Shown piece after piece: positions 23,699 to 32,944 of a DNA stretch of 64,000 bases. The notes below the pieces were generated by a model. The model saw only the letters and a list, made by a program, of their open reading frames with translations, had not been told where the DNA came from and did not search any database. Origin of the DNA: Pseudomonas turukhanskensis (GTDB lineage Bacteria; Pseudomonadota; Gammaproteobacteria; Pseudomonadales; Pseudomonadaceae); contig NZ_BSFN01000002.1 of the NCBI RefSeq assembly GCF_027922365.1, positions 372,001 through 436,000 of the forward strand, in the 5' to 3' direction. Numbering within the stretch: position 1 is the stretch's first letter; every line of letters starts with the position of its first letter. The translations under genes were made by a program, and so were the position numbers.

Positions 23699-24391
23699 CT
23701 ACAACCGCGCAATCTCGTCTGCGGTCAGGGCGCGGTATTGGCCGGGGGCCAATGCGGCGTCGAGCACCAGTGGGCCGACGCTTTCGCGGTGCAGCCGCAC
23801 CACCTTGTTCTGAAAATGCCCGAACATGCGCTTCACCTGGTGGTAACGGCCCTCATACAGCGTCAGCCGTGCGCTGTGAGGCGTAAGGATTTCCAGGCCA
23901 GCGGGCAGGGTGGTGAGGTCCTCAAAGGCGAAGTACATGCCCTGGGCGAACGCCGTGATGTAGTCAGCGGTGATCACCTGCTCGGTTTCCACGTAGTACA
24001 CCTTGGGCTGTTTGCTCGTGGGCTGGGTAACTCGACGCGACCAGTGCCCGTCGTTGGTCAACAGCAGCAGGCCGGTGGTGGTCAGGTCCAGGCGCCCGGC
24101 TAGGTGCAGGTTGTGTTCGGCAGCTTCGGGCAGTAGGTCGAGCACGGTCGGGTGTTGGTCATGCTCGGTTGCACTGACGTACCCGGCCGGTTTGTGCAGC
24201 ATGAAATACAGCGCCGGTTTGCCGGCCTGCAGCAGGGTGTCATCCAGCTCTACCCGCTGGAATTCGCGGATATCCAGGAGGCCGTCGCGCACCACGATAC
24301 CGTCCACTTTTACTCGCCCGGCAGCCAGTTGCTGGCGGGCGTCGAAGCGGTTGGCTGTGGGGAGGTTGGCGAGCAGGCGGTCGAGGCGCAT
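23699..24391 (-). CDS. rsuA: RsuA-family ribosomal small-subunit pseudouridine synthase
   Basis: 230 aa. An S4 RNA-binding domain at 1-50 (MRLDRLLANLPTANRFDARQ, GRVKVDGIVV) is followed by the catalytic domain with LHKPAGYVSAT, the active-site motif LAGRLDLTTTGLLLLTNDG (catalytic Asp), KVYYVETEQVI and LYEGRYHQVKRMFGHF. This is the RsuA/RluB/E/F group. The size and the RYHQVKRMF motif fit RsuA, which makes pseudouridine 516 in 16S rRNA. An RluE-like role cannot be fully excluded. Its stop lies 29 bp from the inverted repeat at 23598. Confidence 0.85.
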   Translation of the reverse strand: MRLDRLLANLPTANRFDARQQLAAGRVKVDGIVVRDGLLDIREFQRVELDDTLLQAGKPALYFMLHKPAGYVSATEHDQHPTVLDLLPEAAEHNLHLAGRLDLTTTGLLLLTNDGHWSRRVTQPTSKQPKVYYVETEQVITADYITAFAQGMYFAFEDLTTLPAGLEILTPHSARLTLYEGRYHQVKRMFGHFQNKVVRLHRESVGPLVLDAALAPGQYRALTADEIARL

Positions 24392-24423
24392 GGGGTTCTT
24401 GACGAGTGAAATGAGGTCTCTGC

Positions 24424-24481
24424 AGGAGCGGCTTCAGCCGCGATGCTTTGGATCAAGCGCATCGCGGCTGAAGCCGCTCCT
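24424..24481. repeat. REP inverted pair, 23-bp perfect arms
   Basis: AGGAGCGGCTTCAGCCGCGA pairs with TCGCGGCTGAAGCCGCTCCT across a 12-bp loop. It overlaps the last two bases of the CWC gene stop region. Confidence 0.88.
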
Positions 24482-24689
24482 ACACGGGATAATCATCGGG
24501 CGGTACAACTCGTGCACAACTCGGGCACAAGCAGCTTTTGTCGATCTGTTCTTCCGTCAGCCGCGCGAGGGCTTGGGCTGAGATGGGCGTAGTGAAACAC
24601 CAGCAGTCATCGCCGCTGCTCGCCGGGTCCGCCTGCGTGCACTGGTTGCGCTGCCCACACAGCGGGCAGCGGTCGGTGTCAGCCGACAT
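24480..24689 (-). CDS. Cysteine-rich CWC family protein
   Basis: 69 aa. CPLCGQRNQCTQ, CWCFTTPIS and SCLCPSCARVV give seven Cys in CxxC-x(5)-C, CxC and CLCxxC spacing, the CWC family, thought to bind zinc. The ATG at 24687-24689 lies inside the last codons of the upstream GGDEF gene (11-bp overlap), so the two are translationally coupled. The stop codon overlaps the arm of the REP element. Function unknown. Confidence 0.8.
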   Translation of the reverse strand: MSADTDRCPLCGQRNQCTQADPASSGDDCWCFTTPISAQALARLTEEQIDKSCLCPSCARVVPPDDYPV

Positions 24690-26160
24690 GGGCAGGTTCC
24701 ACGCACACGCGGTTGCGCCCGGACTGCTTGGCCCGGTACAACGCGCGGTCGGCACGGGCGAGCAGGCTGTGCAGGGTGTCGCCTTCGGCCAGTTCGGTGA
24801 GGCCGATGCTGGTGTTTACCTGCAACACCAACTCGCCCACCGGGTAGCGACTCTGTTCGGCCAGCAGGCGGATTTTTTCCGCAATCAATTGGGCGGCGGC
24901 CGGGGCGGTGTCTTTGAGCAACACGATAAATTCTTCACCGCCCCAGCGGCACATGATGTCGGCCTGCCGCAGGCTGCCGCGCAAATTGGCGGCAAACCCG
25001 CGCAGCACATCGTCGCCGGCCAGGTGGCCGTGGGTGTCGTTGAGGGTTTTGAAGTTGTCGAGGTCGATCATCAACGTGGCCAGCGGCTTTTGCTCACGTT
25101 GGGCTTCCTGCAAGGCCTGGTTGGCGAGAATGTCGAAGCCGCGGCGGTTGGGCAGTTTAGTCAGGGTGTCGGTGGTGGCCAGGGCACTGATGCGTGCCTG
25201 GTAACGGCGCAGCACCAGGCGCACCAGAAACAGCACCAGGGCGGTGATCACCACGCAGATCAGCAGGTTCAGGTACAGGGTTTTGCGCACGGCGGCCAGG
25301 GCGTTGTTTTCGTGCTTGTCGACGAACAGGTACCAGTTCAGTTCCGGAATGTAGCGCACGTTCAGGAAGTGGCCGCGGCCATGTTCCTGATAGGTGAAAG
25401 TGCCGCTTTGCGGTTTCGGCAGCTTGCTGTCCAGTTCGTCCAGGCCCGGTACGTCCTTGAGCGCCTGGCCCACCTTGGCCCCCATCGGCCCGCCGGTTGC
25501 GCCGGTGAGCACGATCTTGCCTTCGGTATCGACAAAGTACACCGCGCGGTCATAGCGCTGCTGGTAGGTGTCGATCAGCTTGACCACCGCATCCACGGTC
25601 AGGCCCACGCCGGTGGCGCCGATAAAATTGCCGTTGTAGTCGGTGACTTTGTAGTTGATGAAGAAGGTCAGGCGGTCCTGGTTGGCCATATCCACATCGA
25701 CGTTGATCTCGTACGGTTTGGCCATGTCGCGCACGCGGAAGTACCAGACGTCGCGCGGCTCGTCTTCACGCACGCTCTTGAGCAGGCCTTTGGCCTGGTA
25801 GTAACGGTGGGTTTTTTCCGAGATAAAAAAGCTGGTGAAGGCGCCGTAATGGGCCTGCACTTCGGCCAGGTAGCGGGTGACCTGATCCACGTCGTTTTCG
25901 CCACTGAGCACCCAGTCACGCACAAAGGTGTCGCGGCTCATCATCGAGGAAATAAGGATGGGCCGAACCAGGTCCTTCTGGATTTCTGAATAGACGTTGT
26001 CGGAAGTCAACGGCAGTTCGGTGTCGACGATGCTGCTGCGAATCGAAGCCAGCGAGGCGTAGTAGCTCACCAGCGAAGTGGCCAGAAAGCCGCTGCCAAG
26101 CAGCAGCAATAACACCAGGACGAGGTAGCGCTGGGCAGTTTGGGGCTGGTGTAACGGCAT
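24679..26160 (-). CDS. Cache-domain diguanylate cyclase
   Basis: 493 aa. A transmembrane helix at about 12-32, a periplasmic dCache-type sensor at about 40-290 (FTSFFISEKTHRYYQAKGLL, DRLTFFINYKVTDYNGNFIG, ATGVGLTVDAVVKLIDTYQQ), a second helix (LYLNLLICVVITALVLFLVR) and a GGDEF domain at about 325-490. The active site is GGEEF, with an I-site RQAD five residues before it, so cyclic di-GMP synthesis with product inhibition is expected. Cache domains sense small molecules such as amino acids or organic acids; the ligand here is unknown. Confidence 0.93.
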   Translation of the reverse strand: MPLHQPQTAQRYLVLVLLLLLGSGFLATSLVSYYASLASIRSSIVDTELPLTSDNVYSEIQKDLVRPILISSMMSRDTFVRDWVLSGENDVDQVTRYLAEVQAHYGAFTSFFISEKTHRYYQAKGLLKSVREDEPRDVWYFRVRDMAKPYEINVDVDMANQDRLTFFINYKVTDYNGNFIGATGVGLTVDAVVKLIDTYQQRYDRAVYFVDTEGKIVLTGATGGPMGAKVGQALKDVPGLDELDSKLPKPQSGTFTYQEHGRGHFLNVRYIPELNWYLFVDKHENNALAAVRKTLYLNLLICVVITALVLFLVRLVLRRYQARISALATTDTLTKLPNRRGFDILANQALQEAQREQKPLATLMIDLDNFKTLNDTHGHLAGDDVLRGFAANLRGSLRQADIMCRWGGEEFIVLLKDTAPAAAQLIAEKIRLLAEQSRYPVGELVLQVNTSIGLTELAEGDTLHSLLARADRALYRAKQSGRNRVCVEPAHVG

Positions 26161-26239
26161 GGACGAGCGGCTCTGACGGGATGCGCCATGCTAGCTTGCT
26201 ATGGATTTTCCGTCAGCTTGGTTTCGCCTTTTCCAGGAA

Positions 26240-26300
26240 TCGAGGCTCAAGCCTCTCCTACAAGTGGGCGGCGAACCTGTAGGAGAGGCTTCAGCCTCGA
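26240..26300. repeat. REP-like inverted pair (TCGAGGCT-AAGCCTCTCCTAC family)
   Basis: Arms of 23 bp, 22 matched, separated by 15 bp. It lies between the Cache-GGDEF gene start and the allophanate hydrolase stop. Confidence 0.85.
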
Positions 26301-26314
26301 GCTTTTAGCGGCCG

Positions 26315-28117
26315 TTATTTGCTTTTCAGGTAAGCCCGCCATCCGCCGAAGTGGCTGATATCGGTCGCCCCCGCCAACCCATAGGGCTCGCAGATAAACC
26401 CGCTTTCCCAGGTGCCGTCGGCCAGTTGCACCTTGCCCAAGCCCAGCGGCGCCGGAATGCCGGTGAGGAACGAGCCCAGCTCGCTACTAGGCAGCTCCCA
26501 CACTTCCACTTCAATCGCCACGCCGCCTTCGGCCACCCGCATCATGCCCGGTCGCAGCGGCGGGCCGCCGGCCAGGGCCCAGAGTTGATAGTCGGGCGAG
26601 CTCTGTGTGGCCTGAAGCAAGCGGCCGCCTCGTTGCTTGAGCTGCCAGTTCAGAGGCAGGCCATCCAAGTGCGCGCCGCACACCACCACGCGCGCCAGGT
26701 CGTGGCGGGCGAGGGTGGTGGGGGCGGTCAGGCCCAGGCTGCGTTCGCCGGCCAGCGGCAAGTCGGTTTCGCATTGCAGGCTTTCGGCCAGGCTCAGCAG
26801 GTACTGGTCGGTGAAGGGCCGCCCGAACAGGGTCACGCCCCACGGCAGCCCATTGGCCATAAAGCCGGCTGGCACCGCGATGGCGGCGTAGTCGAGCATG
26901 TTCATAAAGTTGGTGTAGTAGCCCAGGTCCGAGTTGCGCTTGACCGGCTCGGCTGCAAGCTCGGCCAGGGTGACCGGGCGTGGATAAGCCGGGGTTAGCA
27001 CGCATTCCAATTCGGCCATGGCCCGGTCGCAAATTGCTTTCAGCTCTTGCAGGCGGTACTGGGCGCGGAACAGTTCCACGGCAGTGGTGCCCGGCGCCTT
27101 GGACAGCACGGCATGAATCACCGGCAATACCGCATCGGGCTGCGCTTCGATCAGCTCGCCGGCGACGCTGTAGCGCTCGGCCACCCACGGACCTTCGTAG
27201 AGCAGGCGCGCAGCTTCGGCGAAGGGCTCGAAGTCCAGTTCGACGGCCACACCGCCCAACGCTTCCAGGTGCTTGATGGTGGCGCCAAACAGGGCCGGGC
27301 TCTCGGGGCAACCGAGGAACTCCAGCTGTTTGGGTACGCCAAAGCGGAAGCCTTTGCGCGGCAAACCAAAGGCGCTGGCATCGTTCCACAGCGGATTTTT
27401 GCGGCTATAGGCGTCGGCCGGGTCCAGGGTGGCGGTCAGCCCCAGTAGCTGGCTGGCCTCACGGGCGGTGGCGGTGAAGTAGGTGACGCAATCCAGGGTA
27501 CGGCAGGCGGGCACCACACCGGCGGTGGAGATCAGGCCTTTGGTGGCTTTGAGGCCGACCAGGTTGTTCAGCGCCGCCGGCACGCGGCCAGAGCCGGCGG
27601 TGTCGGTGCCCAGCGAAAAGCTGGCCAGGCCCAGGGCCACGGCGAGCGAGGAACCAGCGCTGGAGCCGCCTGACGGATAGTCCGGGTGCACGCTGTTGCG
27701 ACACGGGCCGTAGGGCGAGCGGGTGCCATTGAGGCCGGTGGCGAACTGGTCGAGGTTGGTCTTGCCCAGTGGCACGGCGCCGAGGGCCAGCAATTGCTTG
27801 ACCAGGGTTGCTGATTCGCTCGGCGTGTAGGCGAAGGCCGGGCAGGCGGCGGTGGTGGGGATGCCGGCCAGGTCGATATTGTCCTTGATGGCAAACGGCA
27901 CACCGAACAGCGGCAGACTGTCGGCGTTTTTGCCGTCAAGGGCGGCGAGGTAGGGCTCCAGCTCTTGTTCGGTGAGCAGGTGGATAAACAGATTGAATTC
28001 GGGGCTCAGCGCTGCGGCCTGTTCACGCAGGGCGCCGATGAGTTGGCGCGGGGTGGTGGTGCCGGCGAGGTACGCGGCTTTGACGGCGCCTAGGCGCAGG
28101 TCGTATGGGTGGTTCAT
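26315..28117 (-). CDS. atzF: Allophanate hydrolase (last step of guanidine breakdown)
   Basis: 600 aa. The amidase-signature domain (1-450) has the Ser-cisSer-Lys triad region: PFAIKDNIDLAGIPTTAACP (Lys) and PSGGSSAGSSLAVALG followed by GTDTAGSGRVPAAL. A separate C-terminal domain (about 460-600; RVVVCGAHLDGLPLNWQLKQ, GFICEPYGLAGATDISHFGG) is typical of AtzF and separates it from plain amidases. It hydrolyses allophanate to two ammonia and two CO2. It is the last gene of the riboswitch-controlled operon, about 210 bp after the carboxylase, with REP-like repeats between. Confidence 0.95.
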   Translation of the reverse strand: MNHPYDLRLGAVKAAYLAGTTTPRQLIGALREQAAALSPEFNLFIHLLTEQELEPYLAALDGKNADSLPLFGVPFAIKDNIDLAGIPTTAACPAFAYTPSESATLVKQLLALGAVPLGKTNLDQFATGLNGTRSPYGPCRNSVHPDYPSGGSSAGSSLAVALGLASFSLGTDTAGSGRVPAALNNLVGLKATKGLISTAGVVPACRTLDCVTYFTATAREASQLLGLTATLDPADAYSRKNPLWNDASAFGLPRKGFRFGVPKQLEFLGCPESPALFGATIKHLEALGGVAVELDFEPFAEAARLLYEGPWVAERYSVAGELIEAQPDAVLPVIHAVLSKAPGTTAVELFRAQYRLQELKAICDRAMAELECVLTPAYPRPVTLAELAAEPVKRNSDLGYYTNFMNMLDYAAIAVPAGFMANGLPWGVTLFGRPFTDQYLLSLAESLQCETDLPLAGERSLGLTAPTTLARHDLARVVVCGAHLDGLPLNWQLKQRGGRLLQATQSSPDYQLWALAGGPPLRPGMMRVAEGGVAIEVEVWELPSSELGSFLTGIPAPLGLGKVQLADGTWESGFICEPYGLAGATDISHFGGWRAYLKSK

Positions 28118-28157
28118 TAGGTGGCTCCTTAAAAAGTTTCCGGCAAAACGCGATCAG

Positions 28158-28324
28158 TCCCCTCTGCCCGCTTGCGGGAGAGGGCTAGGGAGAGGGTTTG
28201 GGTTTTGCGTCTGGCCTTTTCCCTCACCCCCGGCCCCTCTCCCGCACGCGGGAGAGGGGAGCAGAGCAGTTGGGTTTGTTTTGCCCTCACCCCCGGCCGT
28301 TCTCACGCGCTCGGGAGAGGGGAG
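28158..28324. repeat. Cluster of CCCTCTCCCGC-CGGGAGAGGG palindromes between carboxylase and atzF
   Basis: Three copies near 28158-28184, 28235-28261 and 28296-28324 (the last degenerate), linked by CCCTCACCCCCGGCC-type spacers. Same family as the insert at 29593-29757 and the copies at 32144-32246. Confidence 0.88.
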
Positions 28325-28329
28325 CTCAA

Positions 28330-31300
28330 TCAGCTCTCTTCCAGCACAACAACCCGCTGCCCCGCGCGCACCGCCGAGCCCGGCTGCACCCGCACTTCTT
28401 TCACCACCCCGTCACGGGGCGCGAGCAGCGGAATTTCCATTTTCATCGACTCGAGAATCACCAACACATCGCCGGCTTTCACGCTGTGCCCGGCTTGCAC
28501 CTGCACCTGCCAGAGGTTGCCGGCAATATGGCTTTCAATGCTGTGTTGGCGGGCTGCTAGCGGTGCGTCTTCACCCGGTTCGGCCACCGCTTCTTCACTG
28601 TCAAAGTGCGCCTGGCCGCTGGCGATCCAGCGTTCGCGTTCGGCGTTGAACGCGCCCTGCTGTTGGCGGCGGAAGGCGCCAATGGTGTCGGCTTCCTGAG
28701 CCAGAAAGGCTTGGTAGTCGGCCAGGTTGAGCACGCTGTGTTCGATCTGCAGGTCGTAACGGCCCAGGGGGAAATCCTTGCGGATTTGCAGCAGCTCTTC
28801 TGCGCTCACCGGATAGAAACGGATCTGGTCGAAGAAGCGCAGCAGCCACGGCTTGCCGTCGAACGCAGCCACTTCGCGGTAGCGATTCCACATCTGCAAG
28901 GTGCGGCCCACAAACTGATAACCGCCGGGGCCTTCCATGCCGTACACGCACATATAGGCGCCGCCGATGCCCACCGAGTTTTCGGCAGTCCAGGTGCGCG
29001 CCGGGTTGTATTTGGTGGTTACCAGACGGTGGCGTGGATCCAGCGGGGTAGCCACCGGCGCGCCGAGGTACACATCGCCCAGGCCCATCACCAGGTAGCT
29101 GGCCTCGAACACGGTGCGGTACACCTCCTCGAGGTTGGGCAGGTCGTTGATGCGGCGTATGAACTCCAGGTTGCTCGGGCACCACGGGGCGTCTTTGCGC
29201 ACGGTGGTCATGTATTTCTCGATGGCCAACTGGCAGGCCGGGTCATCCCAGGACAGCGGGAGGTGCACGATGCGCGATGGCACTTCGAGGTTCTGGGCGG
29301 CGCATACCGCGTCCCACTCGCCGGCGATGATGCCCAGCAGGTCGGTGAGGCTGAGGGTTTCCGGCTGGTAGTGAACTTGCAGCGAACGAATGCCCGGGGT
29401 CAGGTCGATGACGCCATCCAGGGCCTTGGCTTCGAGGGCTTGCATCAGCGCGTGGCCGCGAAAGCGCAGCACCAGGTCCAACTCGGGGGCGCCGATTTCC
29501 ACCAGCAGGTGGGTGTCGCCAGAGAGGCGGGCGACCAGGCGGGTATCGGCTTGGCCAAGGTCGAGCACGATGGGGGAAACGAGCGCCAATCGGCCCCCTC
29601 TCCCGCTTGCGGGAGAGGGTTGGGGTGAGGGGCTTTGCATTGTGCTGGCATTGGCCCTCACCCCCGGCCCCTCTCCCGCAGGCGGGAGAGGGGAGCAGAG
29701 CAGCTGAGTTTGTTTTGCCCTCACACCCGGCCCCTCTCCCGCAAGCGGGAGAGGGGAGACGAGCGACCGTGCTGTCGCGATATCGACTGGCGTGAACTGC
29801 ACCTTATCCCCAGCCTTAAGCTGACCCAGTTGCCACAAGTCCGCCTCGATAATCGTCACCGGGCACACAAACCCGCCCAGGCTCGGCCCGTCCGGGCCCA
29901 GAATCACCGGCATATCCCCGGTGAAGTCCACCGCCCCGATTGCATACGGGTTGTCGTGGATATTCGAGGGGTGCAGCCCCGCCTCGCCACCGCTCTCTCG
30001 CACCCATTGCGGCTTCGGCCCGATCAGGCGTACGCCGGTGCGGCTGGAGTTGAAGTGCACTTCCCAGTGGGTGGCAAAAAAGGTGTCGATGTACTCGGGG
30101 GTGAAGTATTCCGGTGCGCCGTGCGGGCCGTAGATGACGCGGATGGTGCGCAGGGCGGGCAATGGCTCGCACAGCTCAGCAGCCAGGCTGGCGCCATGGC
30201 TGTCGTCGCTCAGTGCGGGAATATGCAGCACGTCGCCGGCGCGCAGTGCGCGGCCACCATGGCCGCCGAACTGGCCCAGGGTAAAGGTGCTTTTGCTGCC
30301 CAGGTAATCCGGCACTTGCAGGCCGCCGCGCAGGCACAGGTAGCTGCGTGCGCCGGCGCCAGCGATGGTGCCCAGGGTCAGGGTGCTGCCGGCTTTGACC
30401 AGCAGGGCGGTGTTCATGGCTTGCGCGGCGCCATCCAGGCTAAGCGGAATAACGGCACCGGTCACCGCCACCACGGCGTCGGTGTTAAAGCGCAGGGTCG
30501 GGCCGCTCATGGTGATTTCCAGCGCGGCAGCGCCCTCGGCGTTGCCCAGCAGGCGGTTGCCCGAACGCAGCGCCAGGCTGTCCATCGGCCCCGATGGCGG
30601 CACGCCGACGGCCCAGTAGCCCAGGCGCCCGGGGTAGTCCTGCACGGTGGTCTGGGTGCCGGCGCCAAGCACTTCGAGGGTGTCGGCTTTGTATACCAAT
30701 TGCTCCAGGCAACGGGTCCAGGGATTGCCGCTGGCAAACGGGGCGTCCTGAATAATCTGGCGCAGGTAGTCGCGGTTGCTTTCCACGCCGTACAGCACGC
30801 TGTCGCCCAGGGCGTTGTAAAGGCCGGCGCTTGCTGCTTCGCGCGTCGGCGCCCAGGCAATCAGCTTGGCGATCATCGGGTCGAAGTAGGGCGGAATTTC
30901 ACAGCCGGCTTCTACCCAGGTGTCGATGCGCAGGGTTCTGCCATCGGCCGGCGGGAACTGCACGGCGGTCAGCAGGCCGGGGCTGGGCTGGAAATCGCGG
31001 CCCGGGTCTTCGGCATACAGACGCGCCTGAATGGCGTGGCCCTTTGGGATCAGGCCTTTGATCAGCGATTGCAGTGGCGGTAGATCACCGGCGGCCAGTT
31101 GAATCATCCAGCTCACCAGGTCGACGCCCCACACCTGTTCGGTCACGCCGTGTTCCACCTGCAGGCGGGTGTTCACTTCGAGAAAATAGAACTGGCTGGC
31201 CTCGCTGTCGTAGACAAACTCCACGGTGCCGGCGCTGCGGTAGTTCACCGCCTTGGCCAGTTTGATGGCGGCGGCGCAGAGTTCCTCGGCCATGCCGGCG

Positions 31301-32040
31301 GGCAGGTTGGTGGCCGGGGTTTCTTCCAGCACTTTCTGGTTACGGCGCTGCACCGAGCAGTCGCGCACGCCGAGGGCAATCACCTCGCCCTGGCCATCGC
31401 CAAACACCTGCACTTCCAGGTGACGGGCGCGTTGGATGTATTTCTCGATAAACACACCGGCGTCGCTGAAGTTGTTCTGGCCCAGGCGTTTTACCGCATC
31501 GAAGGCTTCGCTCAGTTCAGCCGCCGAGCGGCATACGCGCATGCCGATACCGCCACCACCGGCAGTGCTTTTCAGCATTACCGGGTAGCCCACCTGTTCG
31601 CCGGCGATTAGCGCGGCGTCCAGGCTTTCCAGCAGCTCGGTGCCCTCCAGCATGGCTACGCCATGTTGCTTGGCCAGGGCGCGCGCGGTGTGCTTGAGGC
31701 CGAACACTCGCAGTTGCTCAGGCGTCGGGCCGACAAAGACAATGCCGGCCGCTTCGCAGGCTTCGGCAAAGGCGGCGTTTTCCGAGAGAAAGCCGTAGCC
31801 GGGGTGAATGGCCTGGGCGCCGGTTTGTTTGGCCACGGCGAGAATCTTCTCGACCTTCAGGTAGGTGCCGGCAGCAGCGCCTTCACCCAGGCTGTACGCC
31901 TCGTCGGCCTGCTGAATATGCAGGCTGGCGGCATCGGCTTCGGAATACACGGCCACACCCCGTACATCCAGCGCACGCAGGGTGCGCAGAATGCGGCAGG
32001 CAATGGCGCCACGGTTGGCGATCAGCAGTGTGTTGAACAT
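28330..32040 (-). CDS. Biotin-dependent guanidine carboxylase (urea carboxylase family) with repeat-derived insert
   Basis: 1236 aa from ATG 32038-32040. Biotin carboxylase at about 1-450 (LLIANRGAIACRILRTLRAL, KSTAGGGGIGMRVC), AHS2-type carboxyltransferase half at about 470-755 (VQDYPGRLGYWAVGVPPSGP), AHS1 half at about 820-1040 (GALVSP-free core, LSWDDPACQLAIEKYMTTVR), and a biotinyl domain with the biotin Lys in VILESMKMEIPLLAP. The guanidine-I riboswitch and DUF1989 partners make guanidine, not urea, the likely substrate: ATP-dependent carboxylation to carboxyguanidine. Residues about 760-816 (PLPLAGEGPGVRAKQTQ ... PSPQPSPASGRGG) are translated palindromic repeats placed between the two carboxyltransferase halves. 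The upstream extension to 32094 is not used. Confidence 0.93.
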   Translation of the reverse strand: MFNTLLIANRGAIACRILRTLRALDVRGVAVYSEADAASLHIQQADEAYSLGEGAAAGTYLKVEKILAVAKQTGAQAIHPGYGFLSENAAFAEACEAAGIVFVGPTPEQLRVFGLKHTARALAKQHGVAMLEGTELLESLDAALIAGEQVGYPVMLKSTAGGGGIGMRVCRSAAELSEAFDAVKRLGQNNFSDAGVFIEKYIQRARHLEVQVFGDGQGEVIALGVRDCSVQRRNQKVLEETPATNLPAGMAEELCAAAIKLAKAVNYRSAGTVEFVYDSEASQFYFLEVNTRLQVEHGVTEQVWGVDLVSWMIQLAAGDLPPLQSLIKGLIPKGHAIQARLYAEDPGRDFQPSPGLLTAVQFPPADGRTLRIDTWVEAGCEIPPYFDPMIAKLIAWAPTREAASAGLYNALGDSVLYGVESNRDYLRQIIQDAPFASGNPWTRCLEQLVYKADTLEVLGAGTQTTVQDYPGRLGYWAVGVPPSGPMDSLALRSGNRLLGNAEGAAALEITMSGPTLRFNTDAVVAVTGAVIPLSLDGAAQAMNTALLVKAGSTLTLGTIAGAGARSYLCLRGGLQVPDYLGSKSTFTLGQFGGHGGRALRAGDVLHIPALSDDSHGASLAAELCEPLPALRTIRVIYGPHGAPEYFTPEYIDTFFATHWEVHFNSSRTGVRLIGPKPQWVRESGGEAGLHPSNIHDNPYAIGAVDFTGDMPVILGPDGPSLGGFVCPVTIIEADLWQLGQLKAGDKVQFTPVDIATARSLVSPLPLAGEGPGVRAKQTQLLCSPLPPAGEGPGVRANASTMQSPSPQPSPASGRGGRLALVSPIVLDLGQADTRLVARLSGDTHLLVEIGAPELDLVLRFRGHALMQALEAKALDGVIDLTPGIRSLQVHYQPETLSLTDLLGIIAGEWDAVCAAQNLEVPSRIVHLPLSWDDPACQLAIEKYMTTVRKDAPWCPSNLEFIRRINDLPNLEEVYRTVFEASYLVMGLGDVYLGAPVATPLDPRHRLVTTKYNPARTWTAENSVGIGGAYMCVYGMEGPGGYQFVGRTLQMWNRYREVAAFDGKPWLLRFFDQIRFYPVSAEELLQIRKDFPLGRYDLQIEHSVLNLADYQAFLAQEADTIGAFRRQQQGAFNAERERWIASGQAHFDSEEAVAEPGEDAPLAARQHSIESHIAGNLWQVQVQAGHSVKAGDVLVILESMKMEIPLLAPRDGVVKEVRVQPGSAVRAGQRVVVLEES
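29573..29765. repeat. In-frame 180-bp REP-like insertion inside the carboxylase gene
   Basis: Three palindromes (about 29595-29620, 29661-29692, 29728-29757) of the CCTCTCCCGC-AAG/TTG/AGG-CGGGAGAGG type lie inside the coding sequence. The segment is bounded by near-identical 13-bp direct repeats, GGGGAAACGAGCG at 29573 and GGGGAGACGAGCG at 29753. The offset is exactly 180 bp (60 codons), so removing one copy plus the insert keeps the frame. Confidence 0.9.
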
Positions 32041-32143
32041 GGCGTTAAGCCCTCGAAAGGGGAGGCGGGCCGTCCCGCTGTATTCGGTCTGCACCGTGGT
32101 CGTCCACGGTGGGGAAATTCATGCTGTTGCGAACTGGGTCAGT

Positions 32144-32246
32144 TCCCTCTCCTTTCGTGGGAGAGGGTTAGGGTGTGGGGGGACTTTGATGGTGCGTTTG
32201 CCCCTTGCCCTCACCCCCGGCCCCTCTCCCGCACGCGGGAGAGGGG
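32144..32246. repeat. Two CCCTCTCC-GGAGAGGG palindromes between UAAP2 and carboxylase genes
   Basis: CCCTCTCCTTTCGTGGGAGA at 32144-32166 and CCCTCTCCCGCACGCGGGAG at 32220-32246, in the 258-bp gap between the two genes. No other feature was seen in the gap apart from the carboxylase ribosome-binding region. Confidence 0.85.
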
Positions 32247-32298
32247 CGCAATACCTGACCCGCCCGGCTCTGGCACAGCGCAAACAAGCAGCGCCGAA

Positions 32299-32934
32299 TC
32301 AGTCCCATACCAAAAACTCCGCCGGCGTCGGGTTGTAGCCGTTGCAGGGGTTGTTCAGTTGCGGGCAGTTGGAGATCAGGACGATCACGTCCATATGCGC
32401 CACCAGCTCGACGTATTTGCCGGCCGCCGAAATTCCGTCTTCAAAGGTCAGCCCACCTTCGGGCGTGACCGGCACGTTCATGAAGAAGTTGATGTTGGCG
32501 CTGATGTCGGCCTTGTTCAGGCGCCCGTCGTGCAGGCTGGCGCGCAAGAAGTTGTCGCGGCAGCTGTGCATATAGCGTTTGTCCAGGGCGTAGCGCACGG
32601 TGTTGCTTTCCTGGGCGCAGGCGCCGCCCAGGGTGTCGTGGCGCCCGCACGTGTCGGCGGTAATGGTCAGCAGCGGGTTGCCGAGGTTGGAGTACAAAAC
32701 GGTGCCGGTGGTGAGGTACACGCGGTTCTGTTTGCGCAGGGTGCGTTGTACGTCGTAGCGCTCGCGCGGGTTGCTGGCGCTGAAGAACAGGGTGTCGACC
32801 GCCTGGTTGCCTTCCAGGTCGAGCAGGCGCAGGGTTTGCCCGGCTTTCACTTCTTTGAGGAACGGCTCGCCCGCGGCAATGGTGGCGCGGAAAACGGCGG
32901 CTTCTTCATGACGAGGGCTGTGGGTAAGTGACAT
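32299..32934 (-). CDS. DUF1989 protein UAAP2, carboxyguanidine deiminase subunit
   Basis: 211 aa of DUF1989 (urea-amidolyase-associated protein 2). Motifs include [40 protein letters not shown] (metal-binding Cys/His region), [20 protein letters not shown] and [20 protein letters not shown]. In riboswitch-controlled guanidine operons the two DUF1989 proteins form carboxyguanidine deiminase (CgdAB), which turns carboxyguanidine into allophanate; I apply that to this gene by context. It follows UAAP1 by 10 bp. I cannot say which subunit letter applies. Confidence 0.9.
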   Translation of the reverse strand: MSLTHSPRHEEAAVFRATIAAGEPFLKEVKAGQTLRLLDLEGNQAVDTLFFSASNPRERYDVQRTLRKQNRVYLTTGTVLYSNLGNPLLTITADTCGRHDTLGGACAQESNTVRYALDKRYMHSCRDNFLRASLHDGRLNKADISANINFFMNVPVTPEGGLTFEDGISAAGKYVELVAHMDVIVLISNCPQLNNPCNGYNPTPAEFLVWD

Positions 32935-32944
32935 GGCGTGACCC

